Shown in pieces: positions 54,320-62,882 of a DNA stretch of 64,000 nt (position 1 is the first letter of the stretch; every line of letters begins with the position of its first letter). A program made the position numbers and the translations under genes. Below the pieces are notes generated by a model. That model searched no databases, was not told the origin of the DNA, and saw only the letters and a program-made list of their open reading frames with translations. This DNA comes from Pirellula sp. SH-Sr6A (lineage in GTDB: Bacteria > Planctomycetota > Planctomycetia > Pirellulales > Pirellulaceae), in assembly GCF_001610875.1 (NCBI RefSeq), contig NZ_CP011272.1:2213988-2277987 (forward strand). The letters run 5' to 3'.

Positions 54320-55855
54320 TCAAGCAATCCAGCTGACCGCCAAGCTCAATGCTATCCCCACCCGAGCGCCCTCACTGGTCATTCGCTGAGGAAGCTCGTA
54401 AGGCTTCGCATTACGCGAGAGTGGTACCATCGCCGTAGATCCCCCCGCGGAGGTACTCAACAACCTCACGGTCTTCTTTCCGCTCAGCTCACCCGTAGCG
54501 GAAACATAGTACGTTTCAGTGAATGAATCGATCGATCCTTCGATCGGCTCAAGATTCTCCAGATGGAACGAAGCCCCATGCTCCCCATCGGAATAGGCTC
54601 GAAACACCATCACATCTTCATAGAGCAATGGACCGGATAGTAGGGCAGTCGACGGAGACGTCTCCTTTTGAAGCACATAGACCGAACGAGTTTCGAGCGA
54701 CGTCTCACTGAGTAGATTCCCTACCACCTTGGCGTTGCCATCTGGCTCCACTAATAGTGCGGTCTCCTCATTTACCCCTAAACCTCGGACGGAATCGGCG
54801 GTCACCAAATTATCGGCATCCATCCTGGCCATAAACGTGAGCAAGCGTCCCATCCGATCTCGCCCCCGAAAGTGAGAATCGGTGATCGTGCTCTCCAGCA
54901 ATCTAAGGATCGAAGGCACGCCAGACAGAGATGAGTCGTGGATGGATAAAAACCCGTTTGCAGATGGTGTATCCAACGTGATCCTTTTGTCGTAGGGATT
55001 GAGCAACGCTTCGTTGGAGGTAATCGATTTTCCTGTCAAAGCCGTAAAGTCAATATCGCCGAGAACTGCCAAGCCCGCGCGGGTCCCTGCAATGGGGACA
55101 TTGCGCCCCAATGCCGAGTAGATGGCATCTTCCACGGGGGTTTCATTCCAGAAGTTCACGTAGTCCGCTTGATCGCCTCCCGCAATGAAAATCGCTTCGG
55201 CCTGATCGATAATGGACTTTACCTCCGGAGAATTGGCGGCCGCCAAATTGGGAATCAACAAGGTGGCAACGGAGTTCGCCGTTGGAACCAAGTTCTGGAT
55301 ATACGAGTTATAAGCCTCGGTTCCTGTTGCTCGAAGAACCAAGATGTCCCCTCCACTTGAACCGCTATTGGCTCTCCCTCCCAGCCACTGGAACAAAGCG
55401 TCTACGTCGGTGCTCCCTCCCATCAAACCGAGGCCGCTCGAAGGGAGCGCCGAGGTATCATCCGCCGTAGTCCCCACACGCCAATACGTATACGGGGGCT
55501 TCGGGCCACCCCCCTTTCCCTGTTTGGCCATAGCCAGCGACGACTCGCTCTCCCCTTCCATCGACCCGGAAAAGCCGCTCTGAGCGTTCAGGAAGGCGAC
55601 GACGCTTTCGAAATCACGACCGTTGAAAGCGCCGTCCCGATTGACGTCCAGAGGCTCGCGATACCGCGTCGCTTGCTGAAGCTGATTCGCAACCATCAAC
55701 GCATCGAGATATTCGATGGCCCCGCTGCGGTTCACGTCCAAGGGAGCAGGCTCCAAAGCCTCGGCAACACCGAAGGCCAAATCGCTCGCCATCAATTGGC
55801 GATACTCAAATTTCTCCACAGACAACGTGCGATTTCGATGTGTCACGTTCATCAT
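54320..55855 (-). CDS. Dockerin-bearing cyanophycinase-like (S51 fold) protein, nucleophile absent
   Basis: A 511-residue protein. The N-terminus VEKFEYRQLMAS resembles the surface-protein leader found in many planctomycetes. Residues about 38-95 hold two dockerin/EF-hand-like repeats (LDVNRSGAIEYLDAL, LDVNRDGAFNGRDF). Residues about 120-400 match cyanophycinase: GGDQ at 226-229, the elbow region IAGTRAGLAVLGD, and SHFRGRDRMGRLL containing His328. The catalytic Ser of GTSAG is replaced by Arg259 (codon CGC, one base from AGC). It is probably a non-catalytic or altered relative of cyanophycinase, a Ser protease that cuts aspartyl-arginine polymer. It converges with the DUF1549/DUF1553 gene. 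Confidence 0.8.
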   Translation of the reverse strand: MMNVTHRNRTLSVEKFEYRQLMASDLAFGVAEALEPAPLDVNRSGAIEYLDALMVANQLQQATRYREPLDVNRDGAFNGRDFESVVAFLNAQSGFSGSMEGESESSLAMAKQGKGGGPKPPYTYWRVGTTADDTSALPSSGLGLMGGSTDVDALFQWLGGRANSGSSGGDILVLRATGTEAYNSYIQNLVPTANSVATLLIPNLAAANSPEVKSIIDQAEAIFIAGGDQADYVNFWNETPVEDAIYSALGRNVPIAGTRAGLAVLGDIDFTALTGKSITSNEALLNPYDKRITLDTPSANGFLSIHDSSLSGVPSILRLLESTITDSHFRGRDRMGRLLTFMARMDADNLVTADSVRGLGVNEETALLVEPDGNAKVVGNLLSETSLETRSVYVLQKETSPSTALLSGPLLYEDVMVFRAYSDGEHGASFHLENLEPIEGSIDSFTETYYVSATGELSGKKTVRLLSTSAGGSTAMVPLSRNAKPYELPQRMTSEGARVGIALSLAVSWIA

Positions 55856-56515
55856 CCACTCGTATTAAAAGGAACCCTTGGCCTAAGGAATGGCTCTCAT
55901 CATTGGACCAGTCCGTGTCTCTCCATACGGAACCATCTATCCCTACGGTTCCGGTCCTATCCCCCCTCTCCACGACACTGGGCGGATCGTTACAGGGCGG
56001 ATCGCTACTCACCCGTGTCCTGGTCGGCCGTGACCCTTTTCATTCGCTCACTCCGACTCAGTTCAAGTGGCTGGCGGAGCGATGTTTCGGATCGAACCGA
56101 TCGACCCATTTCGACACAACGGCGTACGCGGGATTGCGTACAAGCTCTTCAAGAACCGCACGCGATCCTGCGGCGCAAATTGGGATCGAAGTGTGGAGTA
56201 GACAGAAGCTAGGATGCGGCATGGAGCGGGGGACCTACTGGAACGCCTCAATCTAAAGGTTCCCTGCAAATTTTGCCCGCACCCGCGCAAGGAATTTTCG
56301 GAACCTATGCCGCATCGGCTCTTGTGATCCCATGTCTCGCGCGTCCTCGGTCCGGTTCCCAATCGTCGTGTGCGTCTCCTAGTGCAGACCGACTCAAAAT
56401 TTGTTCACCAGAATGCAGCTTTATCCACCCCGATGCCTAGGATGGAGGGTTAGCAAGTATTGACGTCCGCTATCACCCGCCGCCGTTTTAGGTCCTACCC
56501 AGGGGGAGTCAGGAA
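55856..56515. other. Long intergenic region
   Basis: About 660 bases between divergent genes. It carries a short direct repeat, GGGCGGATCG, at 55980 and 55996. Frames through it (up to 179 codons) have no family resemblance and no ribosome site, so I call none of them genes. Confidence 0.4.
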
Positions 56516-56788
56516 ATGTCAGCCGACTGGTTCTTTATGAAGAAGGGATTCTTAGGAAGTAAAAAAATAGGCCCCATCGCCGAGTCCGATTTTCTGCATC
56601 GCATTGAAAAGGGAGAGATTTCTCCGGAGACCATGGTCTCCAGCACCAGCAAAACGCATGGACACTGGGTGCATCTTCGCGAGATCCGCGCTGGGGTCAA
56701 ATTCTGGAATAAAACCCATCCAAAAGCGACCGTCACGTCCGACCCACCGAGTTCATCCCATCCAGAAGCACCGCCGAGATCTCAGTAG
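56516..56788 (+). CDS. Small GYF_2 (DUF4339) domain protein
   Basis: A 90-residue protein. Residues about 4-60 fit the GYF_2 domain: DWFFMKKG, then GPIAESDFLHRIEKGEISPETMV and a Trp near the end (GHWVHLREI). The tail is Pro/Ser-rich. This domain is thought to bind proline-rich peptides and often occurs in planctomycete membrane proteins, but this one has no membrane segment. The ribosome site is very good (AGGGGGAGTCAGGA before ATG). A large unknown protein starts about 190 bases downstream on the same strand. Confidence 0.82.
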   Translation: MSADWFFMKKGFLGSKKIGPIAESDFLHRIEKGEISPETMVSSTSKTHGHWVHLREIRAGVKFWNKTHPKATVTSDPPSSSHPEAPPRSQ

Positions 56789-56976
56789 CCGGTGAATTTT
56801 CTGATCCCCGCTGCATCCCTCGCGGCGGAATGGGCGTGGCGAAGGTCCCCCTCGTTCGATTACGGGTGGGAAATCTCCCGATCGCCCGCCCTCTAGCGGA
56901 CTATTGCGGCTTCCGCGATTCGGAGTAGGAACTTACCATTAGCGATGTCTTGGCACGCTTGGTGAGGGAGTTACGG

Positions 56977-59900
56977 GTGACGAACACAGGAAACGTGGAT
57001 CGACGGGACGAGGACCTGGTCCATGTCCTTGGATACTTAAATTTTTCTTCCGGCAAATCCGACCCCAAATCGCTCGCCGCGCTCAATCGTCTTTATAGCT
57101 TGGCGGTCGCAGGGGCACCGGAGCAGTTCAAGCCGTTCACGGGGCTACCACCTTGGATGACGATCCAGCAGTGGCTGCAGGACCGTTTGGTTGCTTTGCG
57201 AACCGAGAAAGAGATTTTTCGCGAGAGCGATCAAGCGAACCAAGTGCTGCAAATTGTCTGGCTGCACTTGCTCCCAGAGTATTTGGATTTCCACAGCGAT
57301 TTGCTGTTCCACCAAGAGCCCGAAGGGTTGTTCAACGGGTTGTTTTTGGGCCGTGCCATCGAAGCGGTTTTGCAGCAGGGAGCTCCCTGGGCCGATATCG
57401 ATCGGATTGTTTCCGGCGCGATCGATGCATTGAACGATTACGTCGGCTATCGGCCGGTCGCGGTCTTGGAAGGCCGTCGCTTGGAACCCTATCCGCACGA
57501 ATGGTTGAGACCGATTCCACTTTATATTCGGGATGTGGGAGTCGCCTTCGGGCCGTACTACGAAATCATTTCGCGCGCATTAGCGATCTTAAAGAAAACG
57601 TCGCCACAGATACTTCGCGATGCACAATTCGATCCCGATCATCTCGACGAATTGGCGTTGGATCCGCGTGCCTATGACTTCGACCATCCGGTCAACAAGC
57701 GGCCGAATTACTATTTTGGTCAGTGGGATCCACATCTCATGGATGGGGACGCCAATTACCGACGATTTGTGCTTCAGCAAGTCACCGTGGATGCTCTGTT
57801 GGCCAGGGTGATGCAGGAAAAAGAGTTGCCTCGCGACCAGCTGCTGACCGAGGCGGCCGCCGTTTTGGCCGGCACGATGCTTATGGCTTCGGGAATTTCC
57901 GGAGGGAGCGCCAACGCGTTTTCCTCTAGCACGACGCTGATTCAGCTGCTCGGTCACATCGCGAATTACCGCGATCATTTCTACACCGAATTTTTAGAAT
58001 CGGTCACTGGCCCTCATTTGGAACGACTCCGAGCCGAAGCGGCCATTCGCCGTCAACCGTTGGGAGGAGCGCGTCAGCAGCTCAACACGAATTTGGCCAG
58101 ATTGAGGGCATCGCAGCTGGAGCATGTCCAGCTAGCCCGCATCTTTGCGCGGATGGGGAGTGCGAACGCAGCCAAAGAGGAGTCGGATGATGTTCAGGTC
58201 CCATCGGCTCGCATCTTGTGTCGAATCGATTGTCTGTTGACGATAGGAAACCAGTTGCTGCGGCGGGGCGAGTTTCAAAATGCAGCGGAGATTCCGGACC
58301 AGATTTTCGATTGGATCGAACGTGGAATCCAATGCGGGGCGTTGGTGGATCCTTGGAATATCCTCGGCTTTTCCGGGAACTTCCCCCGGTTTGTCGGGAC
58401 CGATTCGACTGTATCGGACGAACGGGTTGAGGAGCTGGTCCAAATCATGGAGCAGCTCTTCGGTTTCATGTCCCGGTTGTGGCGCGAGGGTTCCGCGACG
58501 GATGAGCAGGAGATGTGCACGCGTACCGAGCAGCGATTCCGCACCATTGCGAATTGGTGGCGCAAATATGCGGCTCATCAAGTTGGCGATGTGTCGGCGA
58601 CAGATCCGCAGGATGCGCTTGAGAGTTCGCAGTTGGTGTCGCGAGCATTGCGTCTCTGGCACCAAGGAGGCGCGAGTGCAGGGGATATTCGTTTTTGGGC
58701 ACCCCACGCGGAACTATTCGATAGCCCGAAAGCCTATGCATTGGTCATCGAAGCCTTGTTGGATCGCAAGGACTTTATTGGAGCCATGGCCTTGCTGGTG
58801 CATTGGCTCAGCCAAGCAAGCAGGGTCGGTCTTCAAAGCGGAAATACGTCCTACTCCGATCTTGCGCGAACATGGCTGGAGCAGCTCATGGAGTCGCAGC
58901 ACTCCGAAGCAGCGATAGATGCTCCCCAAGTCGAAACATTCGATGAATCCAAATGGCCGACGATCGAAAAGTTCTTCGATTACTTAGAAGCCAACGGCGA
59001 GTCGTACTGGGGCGTTCCCGATTTTCGATTGGCTGAAAAGACCAACAAGAAGCGGCCCAAGAAGGACCAGGATTTATTAGCAGCCGGACGAGAGGACGAA
59101 GAATCGGACGACGATACAACGCCTTCCCTCTACGGTGCCGCTTACGAAGGGGTTACGTACGAAGACAGCACGGACGATGGTGTCGAAGGCCCCATATTTG
59201 AGCAGGACGAAGGAACCTCCGAGGAGCTGATCGCAGAGTCGAAGCGATTGGGAGAGCATCTCACTTTTCTTGTTGCGTTAGCTCAGATGTGGAAGCTCGT
59301 ATCCCAATCCCTGCAAACGCTTCAGTCGCAGCGAGACGAAGATTGCAAAACCAAAGCGCAGATCGTCCAGGCCTTGCAAAGGTGGAGCGAGCATTGCCTG
59401 GCAAATCGGGACGGATTGATCCGATTGCTGGATGAAGTCCAGTCGTACTCCATCGCTCGAGGAGGTACCGACACGGATTCGATGGCGCGTTACGATCGCA
59501 AACGCGTAGTCAAAGAGTCTTTGATGGAGAGGATTCTGGCGACGGCAGTAGAGACCGCCGATGCCAGTCGGTTGTTGATCGGAGCGGTTCTCGCATTAAC
59601 CGACAATAAAGAGAGTATTGCCTCGCTGCTCGGCAATGCACCACGCGATGAATTGCTGACGGTCGAGCTGTTTGGCAATTTGATGGCGGGCAGGCGAAGC
59701 CGGGTGGAGGATGTATTCCCGGACTTCATTTCTGTCCTCCGTGATCAGAAGTTGCTGTATGTTTCGCTGGCCCGGGGTGGGGATCCTCGTGAGATTTTGA
59801 TTGCCCGCGTACGCCGTCGCGCCTTGAGCCACTTGCTGACGTGGCTTCCGCGACAAGGTCTCTTCTACCAGGCTTGCCGATTGGTCGACACGGCACGGCA

Positions 59901-61143
59901 CATGGAACATAGCAATCCGGTCGGTCATGGTGCCGTGACCGAATTCGATGACTTGTTCCAGATCGCGTTCAAGTCGATGGTACGATGCTTGGTCCGAAAC
60001 GCGTACCATTGGCAATCAGATCCGAAAACCAACGTCGTCCGTGAAAAAAGGGCAGGAAAAGGTTCGACCGGAAAAAAAACAAAACTGGAATCGCTCGAGC
60101 TCGATGCGTTGGTGGATACGAATCCTCCGGAACCCGATCAAGAACTCTTAGTACCCTTGCTCGAGCAGCTTACGGAAATCCTGCTGAGCAGTTGGCTATC
60201 CCACTCTCGGACCTTGCGATTGAGTGTGCTCGAGACCATCGACGGCTCTGGGTCTTGGAAACAGCTCTGCACCTTCATCCAAAAGTACGGTAAGGGACTG
60301 TTCACCCAAGGCTTTTTGAAACTTTCCAACGTTCGTGCCATTCTCCATCAAGGGGTCGGGCAGTACCTGGGGCATGCCCTGGAGAATCGCGACAGTGAAG
60401 AGCTGGCTCCGCTCCTCGATGCGTTGGAGTCGGGGGAAATCAACATCGAGGAAGCCCAGAGATGGCTGTCGGTCGTATTCGAAGCGATCATCGATCACTA
60501 TGCAGAATACAAAGACTACAACAGCACCACGACGCAATCCGATCGCGGTGAAATGCTCTACATGCTTCTGGATTTTCTGAGACTACGCGTTCGCTACGAC
60601 CGGGTTTGTTGGAACCTAAAACCGGTGTTTTGGGCGCACGAAGTTCTCGTGCACGCTGGCTGTCAAAGTTCGGCTCAACAGTGGCGCAGGGCGCTTGCGG
60701 AACGGGTTGCCCCCGAGTCGGATCAGTATTTGGAACGGCTCCAAAAGCTGCAAGAAGCCTTTGCGATGAAAATGCCGACTGTCGCAGATCGATTGAACGA
60801 ACGGTTTGTAAAGCCGATGACGATCGATCGGATGCGCGCGTTGATACGACCCGCCATCCGGCAACTGCGTGCCAGTGACAACGAAGAAAGCCGCGCGTTC
60901 GATTTGCTCGTTAAAGAAGCGCACTTGATGATGCGCGAGCCGACGGGTGTTGGGTTAGACGTACCGGCTTGGTTGCTCATGCTCGAAGAAGAAGTCGATC
61001 GAGTCCTGCAAAACAACCGAGTCTATCCTCAGGTGCAGCGACTTGAAAAATCAGTACCCGCCGTGGTGATCCCTCATTCGCAGATCCTCGCCCAGCTCAA
61101 TGCAGTGATGGCGCACAATCGCACCCTTCGCGGACCGCACTAG
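56977..61143 (+). CDS. Large helical protein of unknown function
   Basis: A protein of about 1388 residues, mostly alpha-helical with repeated amphipathic helices. It has no signal peptide or membrane segments. An acidic, Lys-flanked linker lies at about 690-755 (NKKRPKKDQD, then EDEESDDDTT). A second Lys-rich linker sits at about 1020-1040. The two halves around the first linker may be separate domains. I recognise no family. Similar proteins exist in planctomycetes by my impression only. The open frame begins earlier, at a TTG (56950). The GTG at 56977 with AGGGAG six bases upstream is the best start. Strand, length and coding pattern make it a real gene. Role unknown. Confidence 0.8.
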   Translation: MTNTGNVDRRDEDLVHVLGYLNFSSGKSDPKSLAALNRLYSLAVAGAPEQFKPFTGLPPWMTIQQWLQDRLVALRTEKEIFRESDQANQVLQIVWLHLLPEYLDFHSDLLFHQEPEGLFNGLFLGRAIEAVLQQGAPWADIDRIVSGAIDALNDYVGYRPVAVLEGRRLEPYPHEWLRPIPLYIRDVGVAFGPYYEIISRALAILKKTSPQILRDAQFDPDHLDELALDPRAYDFDHPVNKRPNYYFGQWDPHLMDGDANYRRFVLQQVTVDALLARVMQEKELPRDQLLTEAAAVLAGTMLMASGISGGSANAFSSSTTLIQLLGHIANYRDHFYTEFLESVTGPHLERLRAEAAIRRQPLGGARQQLNTNLARLRASQLEHVQLARIFARMGSANAAKEESDDVQVPSARILCRIDCLLTIGNQLLRRGEFQNAAEIPDQIFDWIERGIQCGALVDPWNILGFSGNFPRFVGTDSTVSDERVEELVQIMEQLFGFMSRLWREGSATDEQEMCTRTEQRFRTIANWWRKYAAHQVGDVSATDPQDALESSQLVSRALRLWHQGGASAGDIRFWAPHAELFDSPKAYALVIEALLDRKDFIGAMALLVHWLSQASRVGLQSGNTSYSDLARTWLEQLMESQHSEAAIDAPQVETFDESKWPTIEKFFDYLEANGESYWGVPDFRLAEKTNKKRPKKDQDLLAAGREDEESDDDTTPSLYGAAYEGVTYEDSTDDGVEGPIFEQDEGTSEELIAESKRLGEHLTFLVALAQMWKLVSQSLQTLQSQRDEDCKTKAQIVQALQRWSEHCLANRDGLIRLLDEVQSYSIARGGTDTDSMARYDRKRVVKESLMERILATAVETADASRLLIGAVLALTDNKESIASLLGNAPRDELLTVELFGNLMAGRRSRVEDVFPDFISVLRDQKLLYVSLARGGDPREILIARVRRRALSHLLTWLPRQGLFYQACRLVDTARHMEHSNPVGHGAVTEFDDLFQIAFKSMVRCLVRNAYHWQSDPKTNVVREKRAGKGSTGKKTKLESLELDALVDTNPPEPDQELLVPLLEQLTEILLSSWLSHSRTLRLSVLETIDGSGSWKQLCTFIQKYGKGLFTQGFLKLSNVRAILHQGVGQYLGHALENRDSEELAPLLDALESGEINIEEAQRWLSVVFEAIIDHYAEYKDYNSTTTQSDRGEMLYMLLDFLRLRVRYDRVCWNLKPVFWAHEVLVHAGCQSSAQQWRRALAERVAPESDQYLERLQKLQEAFAMKMPTVADRLNERFVKPMTIDRMRALIRPAIRQLRASDNEESRAFDLLVKEAHLMMREPTGVGLDVPAWLLMLEEEVDRVLQNNRVYPQVQRLEKSVPAVVIPHSQILAQLNAVMAHNRTLRGPH

Positions 61144-61241
61144 ACTGCCGATTTCCCGTTCAGAAGCAACCTTCCCGATCCCATCGAAGTTTCAGGAAAG
61201 AGTCGGAATCCATTCAAAACAAAGGCATCCAAACACAGTTG

Positions 61242-61680
61242 CTAATCGTCCAGTGTTGAGACTTCTCCACCTCGACCGGAGAGGTGCGACACCCAAGCGT
61301 TCTGGTCAATACTTTGGCTCGTGAATCGGGCCGAGCCAACGCAGAGACTCAGGGCAACTCCACCCGTAGGGCGACTTCGCGCCGCGATCTGATACTCGGT
61401 ATTTCCCGCGACTTGCACGCAAGGAGTGTCTCGGTAAGCCGAGCTAGCCACATTCATGGTTTTGGGCAAGCATCGACGAACTTGATCCGGGCTCTCAGAT
61501 TTCGGTGTGAGGATGGACATGGAACCAGGGCTTCCTTCGTTATTGAGAAAGTCGCCTCGATTGTCATTCACAGTCACAGCCCCGACGATGATGATCCCCG
61601 AGAAACACGCAGTCTGCGTACTTTCGCTAGTCGCTCCTGTCGGAGTATTCGACATCTTTTACACAGTCCGCAACCCTCGA
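61242..61680 (-). pseudogene. DUF1559 C-terminal remnant, frameshifted
   Basis: Read on the minus strand, 61655-61242 encodes 137 residues whose end matches the DUF1559 C-terminus (GGVALSLCVGSARFTSQSID, then SGRGGEV just before the stop) and whose middle has the family's NDNRGDFLNNEGSPGSMS and SPDQVRRCLPK features. Upstream of 61655 the match continues in another frame: RVADCVKD ends at 61654, directly before MSNT, so the conserved 'DGxSNT' motif is split by a frameshift. The upstream two-thirds, including the prepilin helix, are absent and their place is taken by an opposite-strand gene. I therefore call it a dead fragment. Confidence 0.7.
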
Positions 61681-61785
61681 TTTGCGAGCGATTGAGTTCG
61701 GAATACTTTTCCTAAGTATCACGTTCCGCGCGGTTTGCGATGTTTCTTGTTGCGAGGCGTGATTTCGATTGTTGGCAAGCTCATC

Positions 61786-61846
61786 AGATGGGGTACCTTC
61801 ACGGGTCGCAATGCTCGCTCGAGCGAAGCAGTTCGAATCCCCATCT
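61786..61846 (+). promoter_or_regulatory. Nested inverted repeats in the leader of the acidic-protein gene
   Basis: AGATGGGG (61786-61793) is complementary to CCCCATCT (61839-61846). Inside lies the 12-base perfect palindrome TCGCTCGAGCGA (61815-61826). The stretch GTTCGAATCC at 61831 looks like a tRNA T-loop, but no T-stem or full cloverleaf can be built. It ends 16 bases before the ATG at 61863, so it could be a regulatory leader or a tRNA-end remnant. Confidence 0.4.
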
Positions 61847-61862
61847 CTCAAATACGGTCTAC

Positions 61863-62804
61863 ATGATTACGTCGCCAATTCATGATGAAAACGAGTCGCA
61901 GCTTGTTGACGCGAAGCACGAAAGCGGCTTGAACGTCGCGGTAACGGTCGTCGATGCTGTTGATATCGGTCTCGAGTCCTCGACGGCAGAGGATTCCCAT
62001 GCGGAGTCGCCAGTTCTCGATGAACAATCCCAAGCGGTAACTGCTCCGTTCGTTGGCCAATGGAACAAATTGGTCAGCCAAACGAACTGGGAGAAGGGAC
62101 GCATCATCGCGGAATGGCGAGAGGCCTTGGTCGTCTCCGGTGCACCAACTAGTTCCTATAGCGATGAGACTTGGAGCAAGCAGGTTGGTGGTGTTACGAG
62201 TCAGCATGTCGGGCGATTGCGTCGCGTTCACGAGCGTTTCGGGGCCGCGCAAGGCTCTTACAGTGGCTTGTATTGGAGCCACTTTCTAGCCGCATTGGAT
62301 TGGGATGATGCGGAGCTTTGGCTGGAAGGAGCGGTTCGAAGCGAATGGAGCGTTTCTCAGATGCGCAAGATGCGATGGGAGACAGCCGGTTCCGATCCCA
62401 AGCACGCGCCCAAAGATGAAGAGTTGATCACGTCGGAAGTGGACGGAGATTACGATCAGTTGGTCGAAGAGCCCGAGGTTGAATCAGACCGGGAGGCTGA
62501 CGATAAGATCAGCGCTTCAGGACCGCTCGCAGAAGGTCCCGATTTTGGCGAGGAAGACCTTGGTTCTGACAGCGAGGCAGGCGTCGGCGTTCAAAGCGAA
62601 GATGTCGCTTGGTCGGATGCGGATAACGAAAGCGATATGGGGAACCCCTTTGCGAGCCTGCCCGATTTGCCGCCGGACGTAGCCGATGCGTTGGAACAGT
62701 TCAAGCTCTGCATCGTTCGACATCGAGCCAGCCAATGGTCGGACATGTCTCAAAAGACAATGCACGATGTCCTCGGCGCGTTGCAGCAATTCACCATGCG
62801 TTAA
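61863..62804 (+). CDS. Acidic protein of unknown function
   Basis: A 313-residue soluble protein. A compact, Trp-rich domain (about 70-200: QWNKLVSQTNWEKGRIIAEW, VGGVTSQHVGRLRRVHERFG) is flanked by a disordered acidic tail rich in Asp, Glu and Ser (about 205-260). The domain suggests a helix-turn-helix or phage-type DNA-binding module, but this is speculative and I recognise no family. The ATG at 61863 is chosen because the in-frame extension to 61740 has no ribosome site and crosses the structured leader. It converges with the hydrolase gene. Confidence 0.72.
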   Translation: MITSPIHDENESQLVDAKHESGLNVAVTVVDAVDIGLESSTAEDSHAESPVLDEQSQAVTAPFVGQWNKLVSQTNWEKGRIIAEWREALVVSGAPTSSYSDETWSKQVGGVTSQHVGRLRRVHERFGAAQGSYSGLYWSHFLAALDWDDAELWLEGAVRSEWSVSQMRKMRWETAGSDPKHAPKDEELITSEVDGDYDQLVEEPEVESDREADDKISASGPLAEGPDFGEEDLGSDSEAGVGVQSEDVAWSDADNESDMGNPFASLPDLPPDVADALEQFKLCIVRHRASQWSDMSQKTMHDVLGALQQFTMR

Positions 62805-62882
62805 AGACGTTGGCTGTCGCGACGCACCCAGGGCGTGCAAGGGCGTCGGGTGCACCTAGGACAACATCCAAGCGGTTGGGGA

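Larger units (their letters stand above)
61144..61862. other. Gene-poor interval with a decayed DUF1559 fragment
   Basis: About 700 bases between two plus-strand genes. The first 100 bases are featureless. A minus-strand DUF1559 remnant occupies about 61242-61680 (listed separately), and the last 80 bases form the structured leader of the next gene. Confidence 0.5.

Noticed and set aside
55673-56212. A 179-codon plus-strand frame upstream of the GYF gene
   Set aside because: Its first part is antisense to the dockerin protein, the rest lies in the spacer, and it has no family match, signal or ribosome site.
61775-61850. A possible tRNA-Ser gene suggested by GTTCGAATCC and a matching 8-bp stem
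   Set aside because: No T-stem, D-arm or anticodon arm can be formed. It is kept only as a structured leader or possible tRNA-end remnant.
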